From contig NC_087096.1 in assembly GCF_963855985.1 (NCBI RefSeq), forward strand, positions 1,488,001 to 1,552,000: 64,000 nt of DNA, in the 5' to 3' direction. Origin of the DNA: Ostrinia nubilalis (lineage: Eukaryota; Arthropoda; Insecta; Lepidoptera; Crambidae). Shown here in pieces: positions 12,801 to 20,005 of the stretch (position 1 is the first letter of the stretch; every line of letters begins with the position of its first letter). Both the position numbers and the translations under genes were made by a program. The notes under the pieces were generated by a model. It searched no databases. It saw only the letters and a program-made list of their open reading frames with translations, and was not told the DNA's origin.

Positions 12801-14285
12801 CCATAAGCTCTGGTAGCCCTCAGTGTAATTACATAATTGCTACTTGAGATAATAGCCCTAAATCGATACAAGTACATGCATATTGCAAAGATAAATAACA
12901 GGGCGTTAAAAATTACGAATCCAGTCGTGGTGTTGAAGCAAAGAAATAAAATATATAGCAAGTTTAAAATAATCTGGCCCGCATCATCATCGTTACCTAT
13001 CATTGCGTTTAAGGTGATTCACGGCACTACGCCAGCTTACCGACATTGAACCTAAACGTTTTAATTAGCCATAACAATATGACACGAAATACGAATACAA
13101 CGCTGCAACGGACACAGAACAGTAGCAGCAAAATACTCGCGCAGAGACAAAACCCGAGAAAAGTGGGGAAGAGGTGAGTCCATCTCGGTATGAGCGTGTA
13201 TGGAAGTGCGCACATTACACCGATTTGGTATCGGCTGACTAATCATACAAATTGTAAGCGGACTAAAATATTGCCCGACTAAAAGACTGAAAATAAAAAA
13301 GGAAAATATATTTATTGCCAGAATCAAACAATACAATAACTAAAAGACAGACCTCCACACTAGGCATTGCCTGTCCTGTGGAGGAAAGAATAACGATTAA
13401 CAGGTAGAATTAGTACGGCTAAGCTGAAGTGTTATTTATATTTCATAAGTGCCACTTGTGGTCTAAACTGAATAAATAATTTTGATTTTGAAGGAAGCAA
13501 TAAATTTGTTGATGGCCACGGGCCACCTGCCTGGCCGCCCCGTACTGACGACAGAACGCTTTGTGGCCGCTCTCCTTCTTCCTGGTTCTCTGTTGTCTAT
13601 GGTCCTCACTAGTTATGCTACTCACTGTAGGAGAGCTGCCGCGACGGCATGAAGTTGATGGCCACCTGCCTGGCCGCCCCGTACTGACGACAGAACGCTT
13701 TGTGGCCGCTCTCCTTCTTCCTGGTTCTCTGTTGTCTATGGTCCTCACTAGTTATGCTACTCACTGTAGGAGAGCTGCCGCGACGGCATGAAGTTAATGG
13801 CCACCTGCCTGGCCGCGCCGTACTGACGACAGAACGCTTTGTGGCCGCTCTCCTTCATCCAGGTTCTCTGTTGTCTAAGGTCCTCCCTAGTAATGTTACT
13901 CACTGTAGGAGAGCTGCCGTGACGGCATGAAGTTGACGGCCGCCCCGTACTGACAACAGAACGTTCTGTGGCCGCTCCCTTCTTCCACGTTCTCCGTTGT
14001 CTATGGATCCTCACTAGTTATGATACTCACTGTAGGAGAGCTGCCGCGACGGCATGAAGTTGATGGCCACCTGCCTGGCCGCGCCGTGTCGCAGCGTGAA
14101 CGCTCTGTGGCCTCTCTCTTTTTTCCTGATTCTCCATTGTCTATGGTACTCAGTTCATATTACTTACTGTAGGAGAGCTGCCGCGACGGCATGAAGTTGA
14201 TGGCCACCTGCCTAGCCGCGCCATGTCGCAGCGTAAACGTACGGCGCGCGCTCGGTGGCCGCTCTATTTCTTCCTCGTTCTCCAT
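810..14285 (-). CDS. Tmc: Transmembrane channel-like (TMC) protein, N-terminal half, multi-exon
   Basis: TMC proteins are multi-pass membrane proteins related to TMEM16; several are subunits of mechanotransduction channels. Coding exons joined here, in transcript order: alternative first exons 14285-14168 or 12570-12537, then 11376-11208, 10364-10217, 8471-8226, 6538-6390, 5344-5194, 2359-2121 and 924-810. Every junction keeps phase and every intron is GT-AG, giving 417 codons with the short first exon or 445 with the long one. Recognisable TMC segments are a basic N-terminal stretch (KRLKYRMGFTVKR), then IEGHFGSAVGSYFYFLRWLF (first membrane segment), YSMPFAYFFTMVCLYLVVFA (second), KLFCGWDF, NELKELLSEQ, and LEFYEPRTAVYVTLARTWLL. 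TMC proteins usually exceed 600 residues, so the C-terminal half with the conserved TMC domain end lies off the left edge. It resembles the TMC5/7/8 branch, but I cannot assign a subfamily. The introns are packed with MITEs, LINE fragments and duplicated exon pieces. Confidence 0.88.
1352..1466 (-). pseudogene. Second copy of the TMC LEFYEPRTAVY exon
   Basis: It keeps a plausible acceptor (ttatacag) and an open frame LEFYEPRTAVYVTLARTWLL, continuing to GYWWRSGAPI. The donor present in the copy at 810-924 (ccc|gtaagt) is replaced by ccattataatt. It is probably a dead duplicate. Confidence 0.75.
1596..1681 (-). pseudogene. Third, truncated copy of the TMC LEFYEPRTAVY exon
   Basis: The acceptor gtgcag and the first 28 codons (LEFYEPRTAVYVTLARTWLL...LMLLL) are preserved. 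The sequence then switches to intronic repeat (NSYT) with no donor. Flanking intron pieces such as gtcccagaaatagaac are duplicated with it; a unit of about 200-550 bp was copied. Confidence 0.75.
2381..2450. repeat. Near-perfect 70-bp hairpin close to a TMC acceptor
   Basis: accataatgatgagtaaaac at 2381 is mirrored by the reverse complement ending at 2450, with a loop near 2412. It begins 21 bp upstream of the exon at 2121-2359, in the branch-point region. It is probably a tiny MITE. Confidence 0.75.
2555..2960 (+). mobile_element. LINE 3'-end fragment (reverse transcriptase C-terminus)
   Basis: A frame reading LCNYILQLAHRLRPRKPMVE then MKKSFLDMAPKLFNKLPKAL and FKKELILLLLNKMYYTIDEF resembles the extreme C-terminus of jockey/CR1-type LINE reverse transcriptases (the FN.LP...K..L.LLL...YY...EF pattern). 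It ends at a stop near 2850 and has an AT-rich tail. It is 5' truncated and lies in a TMC intron on the opposite strand. Confidence 0.5.
3417..3522 (+). pseudogene. THAP-domain first exon (orphan)
   Basis: ATG at 3417 gives MDIKRKKYCAAFGC, then LPDLSFFFRFPNMLK and one base before a donor (ag|gtatgt). This is the N-terminal half of a THAP zinc finger: the C..C pair in CAAFGC and the LSFFRFP signature, here with one extra Phe over a run of T. THAP domains bind DNA and occur in P-element transposases. A GC-rich segment at 3260-3370 precedes it and could be a promoter. No second exon was recognised, so it is probably a decayed transposase gene. Confidence 0.6.
3598..3660 (-). mobile_element. LINE 3'-tail scrap with CGAA repeat
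   Basis: cgttcgttcgtttcagccaa followed by the reverse complement of the LINE end ...ggcctttgtccagcagtgga. It is the same family as the fragments at 24366 and 6027, in reverse orientation. Confidence 0.6.
3944..4150 (+). mobile_element. tRNA-derived SINE
   Basis: It contains pol III promoter-like boxes: an A-box-like tggcggagagg near 3955 and a B box gagttcgattccc near 4011. The rest does not fold as a full tRNA gene. The non-tRNA body continues to about 4150, and an AT-rich (ATTT)n stretch follows to 4250. Confidence 0.6.
4601..4763. mobile_element. Mutator-like MITE with 10-bp target duplication
   Basis: The 163-bp element has inverted ends (ggtctgacgcagaat and its near-reverse complement) of about 65 bp, flanked by cataaggagg at 4591-4600 and again at 4764-4773. 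A 9-10-bp duplication with long terminal inverted repeats is typical of Mutator-like elements. No coding capacity. Confidence 0.65.
4969..5178. mobile_element. 210-bp palindromic mariner-like MITE, copy 1
   Basis: Almost the whole element is an inverted repeat (ends aagtccggtcgccgagc; core ccaatgaccccaagctaccc and its complement). It is flanked by TA on both sides, as in Tc1/mariner elements. It ends 16 bp from the TMC exon at 5194-5344. Other copies are at 11023, 21698 and 23284. Similar ORFs on both strands reflect the palindrome. Confidence 0.8.
5384..5511. mobile_element. Short inverted-repeat element
   Basis: ttaaggctgagttgcacca at the left is mirrored by gaaactcagcctaa at the right, with an A/T-rich interior. 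It is a MITE-like element in a TMC intron. The class is not assignable. Confidence 0.45.
5572..5690 (+). mobile_element. LINE 3'-end scrap
   Basis: It contains cattgggggaggcctatgttcagcagtg and a ctgaaataatc...gatgatga-type tail, as in the fuller copy at 6027-6322. Confidence 0.55.
6027..6322 (+). mobile_element. 5'-truncated RTE-like LINE with 12-bp target duplication
   Basis: The translated end reads KVLEWRPRTGKRSVRRPPTR, then WTDDIVKVAGKRWTQAA and AYVQQWTS, the C-terminus of a LINE polyprotein very common in moth genomes. It ends in a (GAT)n tail. The duplication taaccttgagca is at 6015-6026 and 6323-6334, so the borders are firm. It lies in the TMC intron between exons 6390 and 5344. Confidence 0.8.
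6815..7045 (+). mobile_element. Interspersed repeat (LINE-like 3' region)
   Basis: It shares the string caaggcaggtatt...tgcaatcgcacctg...gttacata...ctcgccttgaaaa with 10461-10580. Repeat family not named. Confidence 0.5.
7070..7192. mobile_element. Harbinger-like MITE, copy A (123 bp)
   Basis: Long inverted ends (atttttaagtgacccct and complement; outer cccgttttc/gaaaacggg-like) are flanked by TAA at 7067-7069 and 7193-7195. A 3-bp TAA/TTA duplication is typical of PIF/Harbinger. Sister copy at 21437-21556. Confidence 0.75.
7207..7310 (-). pseudogene. Short second copy of the same TMC exon's 3' end
   Basis: It matches the last 25-30 codons of the exon at 8226-8471 (PQALYDSGANSTGVQWSFLD), then breaks into unrelated sequence. 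The donor position reads gtagta. It is a truncated, probably non-functional copy. Confidence 0.7.
7380..7574 (-). pseudogene. Partial duplicate of the TMC first-membrane-segment exon
   Basis: This copy is very similar to the exon at 8226-8471 from IEGHFGSAVGSYFYF through DFISGK and keeps the same donor (gaag|gtaag). It lacks the first 20 or so codons, and the frame is closed by a TAA just before VIRSIEG. A minimal acceptor-like ctaag sits there, so rare splicing cannot be excluded. Confidence 0.8.
7575..7972 (-). repeat. About 164-bp tandem units from the same exon-intron boundary
   Basis: The motif gtggacgttccctaagtg recurs with spacing of about 165 and 163 bp (7608, 7773, 7936). It is followed each time by a degraded match to the exon 3' end and donor (cttacc or aacc with cttccgggagatgaag). 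With the copies at 7207 and 7380 this makes five partial repeats just downstream of the real exon. Confidence 0.7.
7975..8110 (+). mobile_element. Interspersed repeat fragment
   Basis: It starts with ttatgtgacaggaggcaaac, also found at 5367, and continues cacctgatggtaagtgatta, a phrase I associate with moth LINE tails. It lies immediately downstream of the duplicated TMC exon pieces. Confidence 0.45.
8880..9968 (+). mobile_element. Jockey-like LINE, 5' truncated, with partial reverse transcriptase
   Basis: The open frame to 9704 carries the reverse-transcriptase thumb region: LSKVLDWFTTNNLLLNAKKT, then FLGITLDCKLQWGPHI, the SIMSYGLLLWG block and IPHNLVELPINKFK near the end. The catalytic FADD block is missing because the copy is truncated upstream. 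The 3' UTR ends in TTTTGAT repeats. The first codons upstream (8826-8880) belong to another LINE (reading RQSANRERWREIV), whose end resumes after 9970 as DHDRSAKSARNE, so this is a nested insertion. Near-identical 3' pieces occur at 48481 and 13441. Confidence 0.75.
10455..10590 (+). mobile_element. Interspersed repeat fragment
   Basis: It matches the repeat at 6815-7045 (gcaggtatttgaccgcaatc, then ctcgccttgaaaat). No coding content. Confidence 0.5.
10728..10900 (+). mobile_element. RTE-like LINE 3' end
   Basis: A degenerate version of the 6027-6322 element (cgcagaactgacggccaatg ... ggcctatgttcagcagtgga, then ctgaaatgatgatga). Internal deletions remove the frame. Confidence 0.65.
11023..11204. 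mobile_element. 210-bp MITE family, copy 2, left end truncated
   Basis: The core and right arm are as in copy 1, and the left 25 bp are lost. The right end (CTT, then TA at 11205-11206) abuts the TMC exon ending at 11208. On the transcribed strand the donor reads G|TAAAGT shifted by the element: G is host, TA the target site, and AAGT the MITE. Confidence 0.8.
11422..11758. mobile_element. Fold-back element of GAGAC-rich repeats
   Basis: The left arm (cagttcgcgctgcgacagag ... cgttacttgactttaggcaa) is mirrored by the right arm (ttgtctaaagtcaagtaacg ... gtgacgcggtgcgaac). Each arm holds degenerate gaccgagaca repeats. It starts about 45 bp upstream of the TMC acceptor at 11376. Confidence 0.65.
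12537..12570 (-). CDS. Tmc: TMC alternative first coding exon 1b
   Basis: ATG at 12570 gives MDNDIELDVYS plus one base, followed by donor G|gtatgt. It splices in phase to the exon at 11376 to read DVYSDTLRLRR. Sequence upstream of this ATG cannot be read through in frame from exon 1a, so this is an alternative start and not an internal exon. The short acidic leader is consistent with a cytosolic N-terminus. Confidence 0.6.
13441..13489 (+). mobile_element. Terminal 50 bp of the jockey-like LINE
   Basis: ttcataagtgccacttgtgg ... ataattttgattttg equals the end of the element at 8880-9968. It is an extreme 5' truncation. Confidence 0.75.
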
Positions 14286-14290
14286 TGTCT
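13508..14290 (-). repeat. 139-bp tandem array made of TMC exon 1a and its donor site
   Basis: About five units repeat with spacings of 139, 139, 127 and 137 bp between their splice-donor motifs (13620, 13759, 13898, 14025, 14162). Each unit carries the 3' part of exon 1a with its donor. Only the unit at 14168-14285 keeps the full reading frame; at least the neighbouring copy lacks about 11 bases and is frame-shifted. Short ORFs seen on both strands here are by-products of the repeat. Confidence 0.85.
14168..14285 (-). CDS. Tmc: TMC alternative first coding exon 1a
   Basis: ATG at 14285 opens 39 codons beginning MENEEEIERPPSARRTF and ending PSRQLSY plus one base, followed by a good donor (A|gtaagt). 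The one-base phase matches the acceptor of the exon at 11376, which needs two bases to complete a codon. Only this most upstream unit of a 139-bp tandem array keeps an intact frame. The family link rests on phase and position, not on recognised sequence. A LINE-like tail lies about 35 bp upstream of the ATG. Confidence 0.6.
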
Positions 14291-14314
14291 ATGAATTTAA
14301 AAAGTATTTGGTAG

Positions 14315-14560
14315 TAAAATTCAAAATATCTTTATTGTGAACCTCAGGTACATAGGTAGTCAAATAAAAGAGAGTAGATCAGCTGCATTCTGCTTGTGGA
14401 TATTCAATACTCATTCACTTTTATCTTAATAAAATACAAATTATATTATGAGCATAGTTTCACAATGAAACCTAATTACATTATTTAAGATTAGATAGAA
14501 AACTAGATTTAAAGATATACTTAAATAGAGTAATAGGTTTCAGGAAAGATTGTTTAATTT
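14315..14560 (-). mobile_element. Probable LINE tail
   Basis: On the minus strand it ends cacaataaagatattttgaa, a typical LINE polyadenylation tail, directly upstream of TMC exon 1a. The body is AT-rich without a frame. Confidence 0.35.
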
Positions 14561-16031
14561 AAAAATGTGACTCATGTGCTTGATATCAACTAATTGATAA
14601 GAAACACAATTGAGAAATATTATCTGCATATTGGAATAACTTTGTAACTTTGAAATACCACGGAACTAGAAATCCAGATTAAAAAAAATTGTAATAGACA
14701 CAGATCATCAGTATGGTTGAATTGACCTCATTTGGACTGCTAAACCACTTTGTTTGAAAACTACTCGTGCAGTATGCTTACTAATAAAAAAACCCTGTGG
14801 ATCAGAAGCCACACTCCAATTTTTGGGATATTTTCTCTGGTAATGATTGAAACCTAATAACATTTGTCTGATAAGTATAAAATTATCATAACAATATCAG
14901 ATTATAATATAATTTTCCTTTATAAGGTCTTACAAGAAATTTATTTTATAGTAGCCTTACACAAAGAAACTAATTTATTGTACAGTTTTTCGTAGGTTAA
15001 TGATTAATAATAATATGTGATAAGGACTGTTGTATATCTATTCAAATAACTTTCACAAAGAAAAGTTGATTTTTAGTTTCCATTTGGTCAAGTTTGATCA
15101 AAGAAAAAAAAAAGAATTAAGTTTTGTACTTACTGACGACAGTTGTTTATGACTTAATTTATATATGTTTATTACAGGAAAAGAGTGATTGAGAAACGTT
15201 AAGCGACAACCAACCAAATCTAATAAAGCTGTTTTTGAAAATATACTCAGAAAAACAACAAACACTTGTGGAAATTTGAGTTTTTTGACATTAGTTAGTG
15301 ACATATGTCAGACAAGTCATTTTTTTTGTAGGTTTACGGCTTTGGAGTTCTCCAATAAGCCAAGTCACTATAACAAACTCATCAAGGAAATACAGTAAGC
15401 TGAAACTCATAAAAAAGGGGGTCATTATTTATCAGCACAAAATGAATGATTAATTATTACAAATAGCGTTTAAAAACGCTATGAAAAACGCTAATACAAA
15501 AAAACTGATGACTTGTCTTTTTAATTCTTACAAGAGGAAACAGAATCGACATACTCTCTAATCTGTGAATCGAACCCTTGGCCTTGGCTCATTCATTCAT
15601 TGGCTTGGCCGGGCTTGAACCTTGGCAATTGGCATATTAATCTGTCAAGTGTCAGTTGTTGTTGGTTGACAAATTGTATGGGAGTTAAAATCTTCTTTCC
15701 GTATTTTTTCACGATAAATGTGACTCATATCCTAAAAAGTGTAATAAAATCTCTATCCCATTGGCTTTGTACTATGTAAATAGTTAAAAAACTTTGTGCT
15801 GTACCAAATATAATTGTATTGCCATACTTAGTTGTCAAGTAAGAGGTTATTTCCTTTTTTGCTTCCATTATTCTATTTATAACTGCAAGACTCCCTAATC
15901 TGTGACTGCAAGGCCCTACTGTTAGCGTTGCATACACCTATAACTATTTATTACGCCTTAGTATTCCAATCGCCAACGTGTTTTAGCTGCATACTTGAAC
16001 TTTGCAGACCCTAAATGTATGTGCCGATACG
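14561..16031. other. Intergenic region between divergent TMC and C10
   Basis: AT-rich sequence that should hold the start regions of both genes. A short plus-strand stretch at 15330-15398 (TALEFSNKPSHYNKLIKEIQ, after a tttttttgtag acceptor-like site and before a gtaagc) looks exon-like but is not recognised. Nothing else stands out. Confidence 0.4.
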
Positions 16032-16699
16032 ATGGCGTTCCCGCAAAGTTTGTCCGTGGAGCAAGTCCGTCAGATTCTGAGCGAGGTCATAGACGCGCTC
16101 GAGAGCCCGGACTACTCGCCCAAGCTGGACGAAGCTAAGGAGGCAGCAGGGAATGAGATGCTTAAGATGATGCAGATTGTGTTCCCGATTGTGGCTCAGA
16201 TCGAAATGGAAACTATTAAACATCATGGCTTCAGTAATACTAGAGAAGGCGAGTCTTTAAAATATTATTTTAATTTATGCTAGAACCTTATCCACTTGAA
16301 TCTCCAGCTTCTAATTAAAAAATTTAATTTGAAAGTGAACTGATTTATTTTCGAGTATTCCCATGTGAGTAGCAGTAGTAATAAATAAAATAAACTTAAC
16401 GAGAATCACAGATCTTAAATAGTAAATTTTTTCATGAAGTGCATGAGTACTTACAGCTAGAAATCCTGTAAAATAAACTTAATCTTTGAATGTGATTGAA
16501 GTACTCTGCATGAGATACAATTTATTATCAACTTCAGCAATTATCAGTTTTCTTTATCTTTATAGGTTTGGTACAGTTCACACAACTGATCCGCAAGATG
16601 GAGAGCGTTGACGGCGAGGTGGCCCGACTACACAGCCAGATCCGCAGCCACTATCTGCCTCCAGTGTCAATCAGTTCTACTGTGGATACTTCACTCTAG
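16032..16699 (+). CDS. Protein C10 homolog (C12orf57 family), two exons
   Basis: A small conserved animal protein; the human orthologue C12orf57 is linked to brain development, but its molecular role is not established. Exons 16032-16248 and 16566-16699 encode 116 residues: MAFPQSLSVEQVRQILSEVI, a helical body (LKMMQIVFPIVAQIEMETIK), HHGFSNTREG across the junction, and a C-terminal HYLPPVSI block typical of the family. The start was chosen because the family begins here; an earlier in-frame ATG at 16002 adds ten unrelated codons. The intron uses a GC donor (gaag|gcgagt); the alternative GT two codons later would break the conserved frame. A donor-like TAG|gtaaat overlaps the stop, and AATAAA lies at 17141. 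Confidence 0.88.
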
Positions 16700-17802
16700 G
16701 TAAATATTGCATTCAATATTTCTCATCTTCATCCTTGAGTTAGCTAGATGAAAGTAAGTGAAGTGCTTCTACCAATAGATGGTGCTATTTAATGGGATAG
16801 CAATCAAATAATCCGCTCCGAGATCTCTTCTAATTAATATGGCTAGGGATAGCCGATTGTAGATATAAAGGAGAGAAAAAAAAAAACAATATTTATATCC
16901 AAGGAGCATTTGTCGAGAAAGGCTCCAACTTAATTTCTAGAATGATCGACAATTTATATCAGCTGTGGTACTCTTGCCAACATATTGAAGCTTTTCAAGA
17001 AGGAGCATCCACATTTTCGCATAATTTAAAAGATATAATTATTTATTAACCATTACTCTAAAAATGATTGTGATATGTTTTTGGTAGTTTTGCCAACTAC
17101 CCTCCATTTAAGATGCAATGCACTGTCACTAAAATAACAAAATAAAATGTATTGCTCTGTGCATTGTGGCATTAGTGTGTAGTCTGTAGGAGTCGGAATA
17201 ATAACTTGCCTTGTAACTTGTAGCATAACCTTATCAACCGTAATATTTTATCAAATAGACAAGAAGATAAGACCGGCATATGGTGAGTCGAGGTTATGTT
17301 TAAGAATACGTAATCATTTCATCGTCATTATTTGTTGAAATTTGGTGGTCATGTCTATTTTTGTGTTGTATTATACTTTACAAGAATTTCTTGTAAGAAA
17401 AACTTTTGAATTCAATGTTACATTGGTAGCAACAAAATTACAAACTACATGACTAACAATAGGTAAATAAATATCTGGAAAAGTGGTTTAGGATTTTTAT
17501 AAGTTTATATAAAACAACACAATTATAATGTGTTGTTTTCTTCTTTGTGTATTTATTTATGTATATTAAATTTTTAATTATTAGTAAATAAATAGTGTTT
17601 AATTTAAGTATGTATTGTTAATTGTATAAACTTTTAAACCCTATATGATGGATGAAGTAGTAATCCTGGTGCAAAGGCTCACTAATTGTTTAAATTGTTT
17701 TTACCTTTGGAAACTTATACTGGTTTTCTTGTTGCCTATCTTGTCATTATTATACACTGTAAAACCCTGGTTTTCCTAAATAAATAATATATTTTCAGGT
17801 CC
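16700..17802 (+). other. C10-brn interval: 3' UTR or shared intron
   Basis: It begins with a donor-like gtaaat at the C10 stop and ends with an acceptor (ttttcag) 4 bp before the brn ATG. An AATAAA at 17141 could end C10, and a donor-like atg|gtgagt at 17282 could belong to a separate brn 5' UTR exon. Both readings remain open. Confidence 0.45.
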
Positions 17803-18867
17803 ATGTCCAGTAATGAAAAGAATCTCAAGAACGTGACAATGATGTCGTTCAAAAGGAGAAAATACAAACTTTTGCTGTGCGTGTGTGTAGTTATCAGTGT
17901 CTACTATTTGTTAGGCATAAACGATTATGTGAATGCTAGAAGAATTGAAGATGGCTTCGACTATCCTCTCAACATGGACATACAACCGCTACTGCAGGAA
18001 GTCATGGCGGGGAAGAAGCCGAGTGTTCCACCGATCAACTATTACCCATACAGGTTCCTGACTAACTCCGGAAAGTGCAATACCGTAGAGAAGCTGGATT
18101 TGTTTATAGTAATCAAATCGGCGATGGACCACTTCGGCCACAGAAACGCGGTGCGTCTAACGTATGGCCAAGAAAACTTGATTCCAGGCCGCATCGTCAA
18201 AAGTCTATTCTTTGTTGGTATAGACGAAAGCTACCCCAAATCGGAGACGCAAAAGAAAATCGACGAGGAGATGGTCCAGTTCAAGGATATCATCCAGATA
18301 GACTTCCGCGACAATTACTACAACAACACCATAAAGACTATGATGTCGTTCCGCTGGGTGTACGAACACTGCAACACGGCGGATTATTATTTATTTACCG
18401 ACGACGATATGTACATATCAGTCAACAACCTGTTGGATTATGTGCACGATAAGCCAGTGCCAACCAGTACTGGACACGGTAACGAGCAATTGTACGCCGG
18501 TTATGTATTCGAGAGCACTCCGCAGCGATTTATTACGAGTAAATGGAGGGTTTCGTTGGAGGAGTACCCTTGGAGCAAATGGCCGAGCTACGTGACGGCC
18601 GGAGCTTACGTTGTGTCAAACAAATCTATGAAGACCATGTATGCTGGGAGTCTGTTCGTTAAGCACTTCAGGTTCGATGACATTTACCTGGGCATACTGG
18701 CGAAGAAGGTGGGCTTAGTGCCGCAGCACTGTCCTCGGTTTCATTTCTACAAGAAGAAGTACGATAAAGAAGGATACAGAGACGTCATAGCGTCCCACGG
18801 ATATCATGACCACGACGAACTGGTTCGAGTGTGGAATGAACAGAACAACATCAGTAACAAAGGTTAA
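17803..18867 (+). CDS. brn: Beta-1,3-glycosyltransferase brainiac
   Basis: In Drosophila, brainiac adds GlcNAc in beta-1,3 linkage to mannosyl-glucosylceramide in the Golgi, building arthro-series glycolipids needed for Notch/EGFR signalling in oogenesis. The 354-residue single-exon frame is a type II membrane protein: short cytosolic tail, membrane anchor at about 21-39 (YKLLLCVCVVISVYYLLGI), then a GT31 catalytic domain. Visible motifs are FIVIKSA (101-107), the DxD motif FTDDDMY (198-204), SKWRVSLEEYP (246-256), PSYVTAGAYV (261-270) and FRFDDIYLGI (289-298); NNT at 174 is a possible N-glycosylation site. KWxVSLEEYP and the length fit brn rather than other beta-1,3-galactosyltransferases. 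A second Met at 13-14 is possible but would only shorten the tail. Confidence 0.9.
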   Translation: MSSNEKNLKNVTMMSFKRRKYKLLLCVCVVISVYYLLGINDYVNARRIEDGFDYPLNMDIQPLLQEVMAGKKPSVPPINYYPYRFLTNSGKCNTVEKLDLFIVIKSAMDHFGHRNAVRLTYGQENLIPGRIVKSLFFVGIDESYPKSETQKKIDEEMVQFKDIIQIDFRDNYYNNTIKTMMSFRWVYEHCNTADYYLFTDDDMYISVNNLLDYVHDKPVPTSTGHGNEQLYAGYVFESTPQRFITSKWRVSLEEYPWSKWPSYVTAGAYVVSNKSMKTMYAGSLFVKHFRFDDIYLGILAKKVGLVPQHCPRFHFYKKKYDKEGYRDVIASHGYHDHDELVRVWNEQNNISNKG

Positions 18868-19200
18868 CTTTAGTTTTGAACTATTGTGTATTGCTTCTGT
18901 ATGTACAAGGAAAAAGATCTTGTAGAATATTGATGTTACATCATGTATTGGAAATAGTACCTTAAAATTTTGTCAGCATGATGGTCCTTTATTAATTGGT
19001 GTTATATCTTTGATGGATATTTGCAATTTAGGTTTTCTATCTCACCAAAGAATTGGATATTTTATTTAAATCTAAAGTAATTAAACAGATACATAGTATC
19101 TCAATTATTTGTAAGGGTACAATTTGAGTACCTCAAAAAATCTATTCTTTCGAGTATTTTTTGCTCAATAAAACATATTTCCACCAAGACTGAGTAAAAG
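18868..19200 (+). other. brn 3' UTR with AATAAA
   Basis: AT-rich trailer. The first AATAAA is at 19167-19172, 300 bp after the stop, a normal distance. Confidence 0.5.
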
Positions 19201-19629
19201 AATGGTGAATGTTAGTTACATTTTCATAGTACTTCAATCATTAATACATACATTGAATGAAAGAAATGTCTGGTTGTAATCTAAAATTAATAGCATGTCT
19301 GGTAATGTAAACCTTTAGGTTAGTTTTTCTTGTAATCATTATTTAGTTTAGTTTCAAATAGTACTTTATTTATAAATCTTTACCCAGTGCACAATTAAAT
19401 ATTGTTATGGTATGGTAATATTTTTAATGAAAAACAAAACAGCGACGCTATGGTTATAAAGGAAAACGATTACGGGAGTTATTCGTGCTCAGGGTACTGG
19501 TATAGTATTCTTATGCTACGTCTAGCTATAATACCTAATAATGAATATCCTATATAAAGTTTTTATAATCAAATCATCATGAACAATTAATAGCAACCTA
19601 CTGTTCAATTCTATTCTGTTAGATTTATT

Positions 19630-20005
19630 TTGCCAGGGCCAGAGGTCGTCGGTGTTGGTAGCTTGGCATCCCCCGGGGATTCTTCGCACCCCTTGCCCCA
19701 CCGTTACCGTGACCGCTACCGTGGTCCGGGATAGTGGGGCCGCCGGGGACTAGGGGCCGTTTTTTTGTTTGTGCCACCATTTGGAGGGTTTTGCCCTAAT
19801 CGCCACGCTTGGCAGGCGGGTTGGCGATCGCAGTTTTTTTACTTGGTTTCGCACGCAGACGCTGCTGCCCGTCCGGTGCTACAGGAGTTTGTCGCCTCTT
19901 ACGACACGCCTCCTGTGGGCGGTGGGGAAAAGTATTCTTTTACGGCCGTTTATTCTTTTCAGCCAGTGGACGTCATTTGGCTGAAAAGAAAGAAAGAGAT
20001 TTATT
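19630..20005 (+). mobile_element. LINE 3'-end fragment, GC-rich, with AAAG tail
   Basis: A GC-rich block (gccagggccagaggtcgtcg ... cccgtccggtgctacaggag) ends in ggctgaaaagaaagaaagag, a short A-rich tandem tail. It contrasts sharply with its AT-rich flanks. ORFs inside are incidental. Exact family uncertain. Confidence 0.5.

Noticed and set aside
13508..14290. Tandem repeats as a CRISPR-like or satellite array
   Set aside because: Units are directly adjacent, contain a coding exon with splice donor, and the genome is eukaryotic.
16002..16031. Upstream ATG adding ten codons to C10
   Set aside because: The added residues (MQTLNVCADT) do not belong to the family; the ATG at 16032 fits the conserved start.
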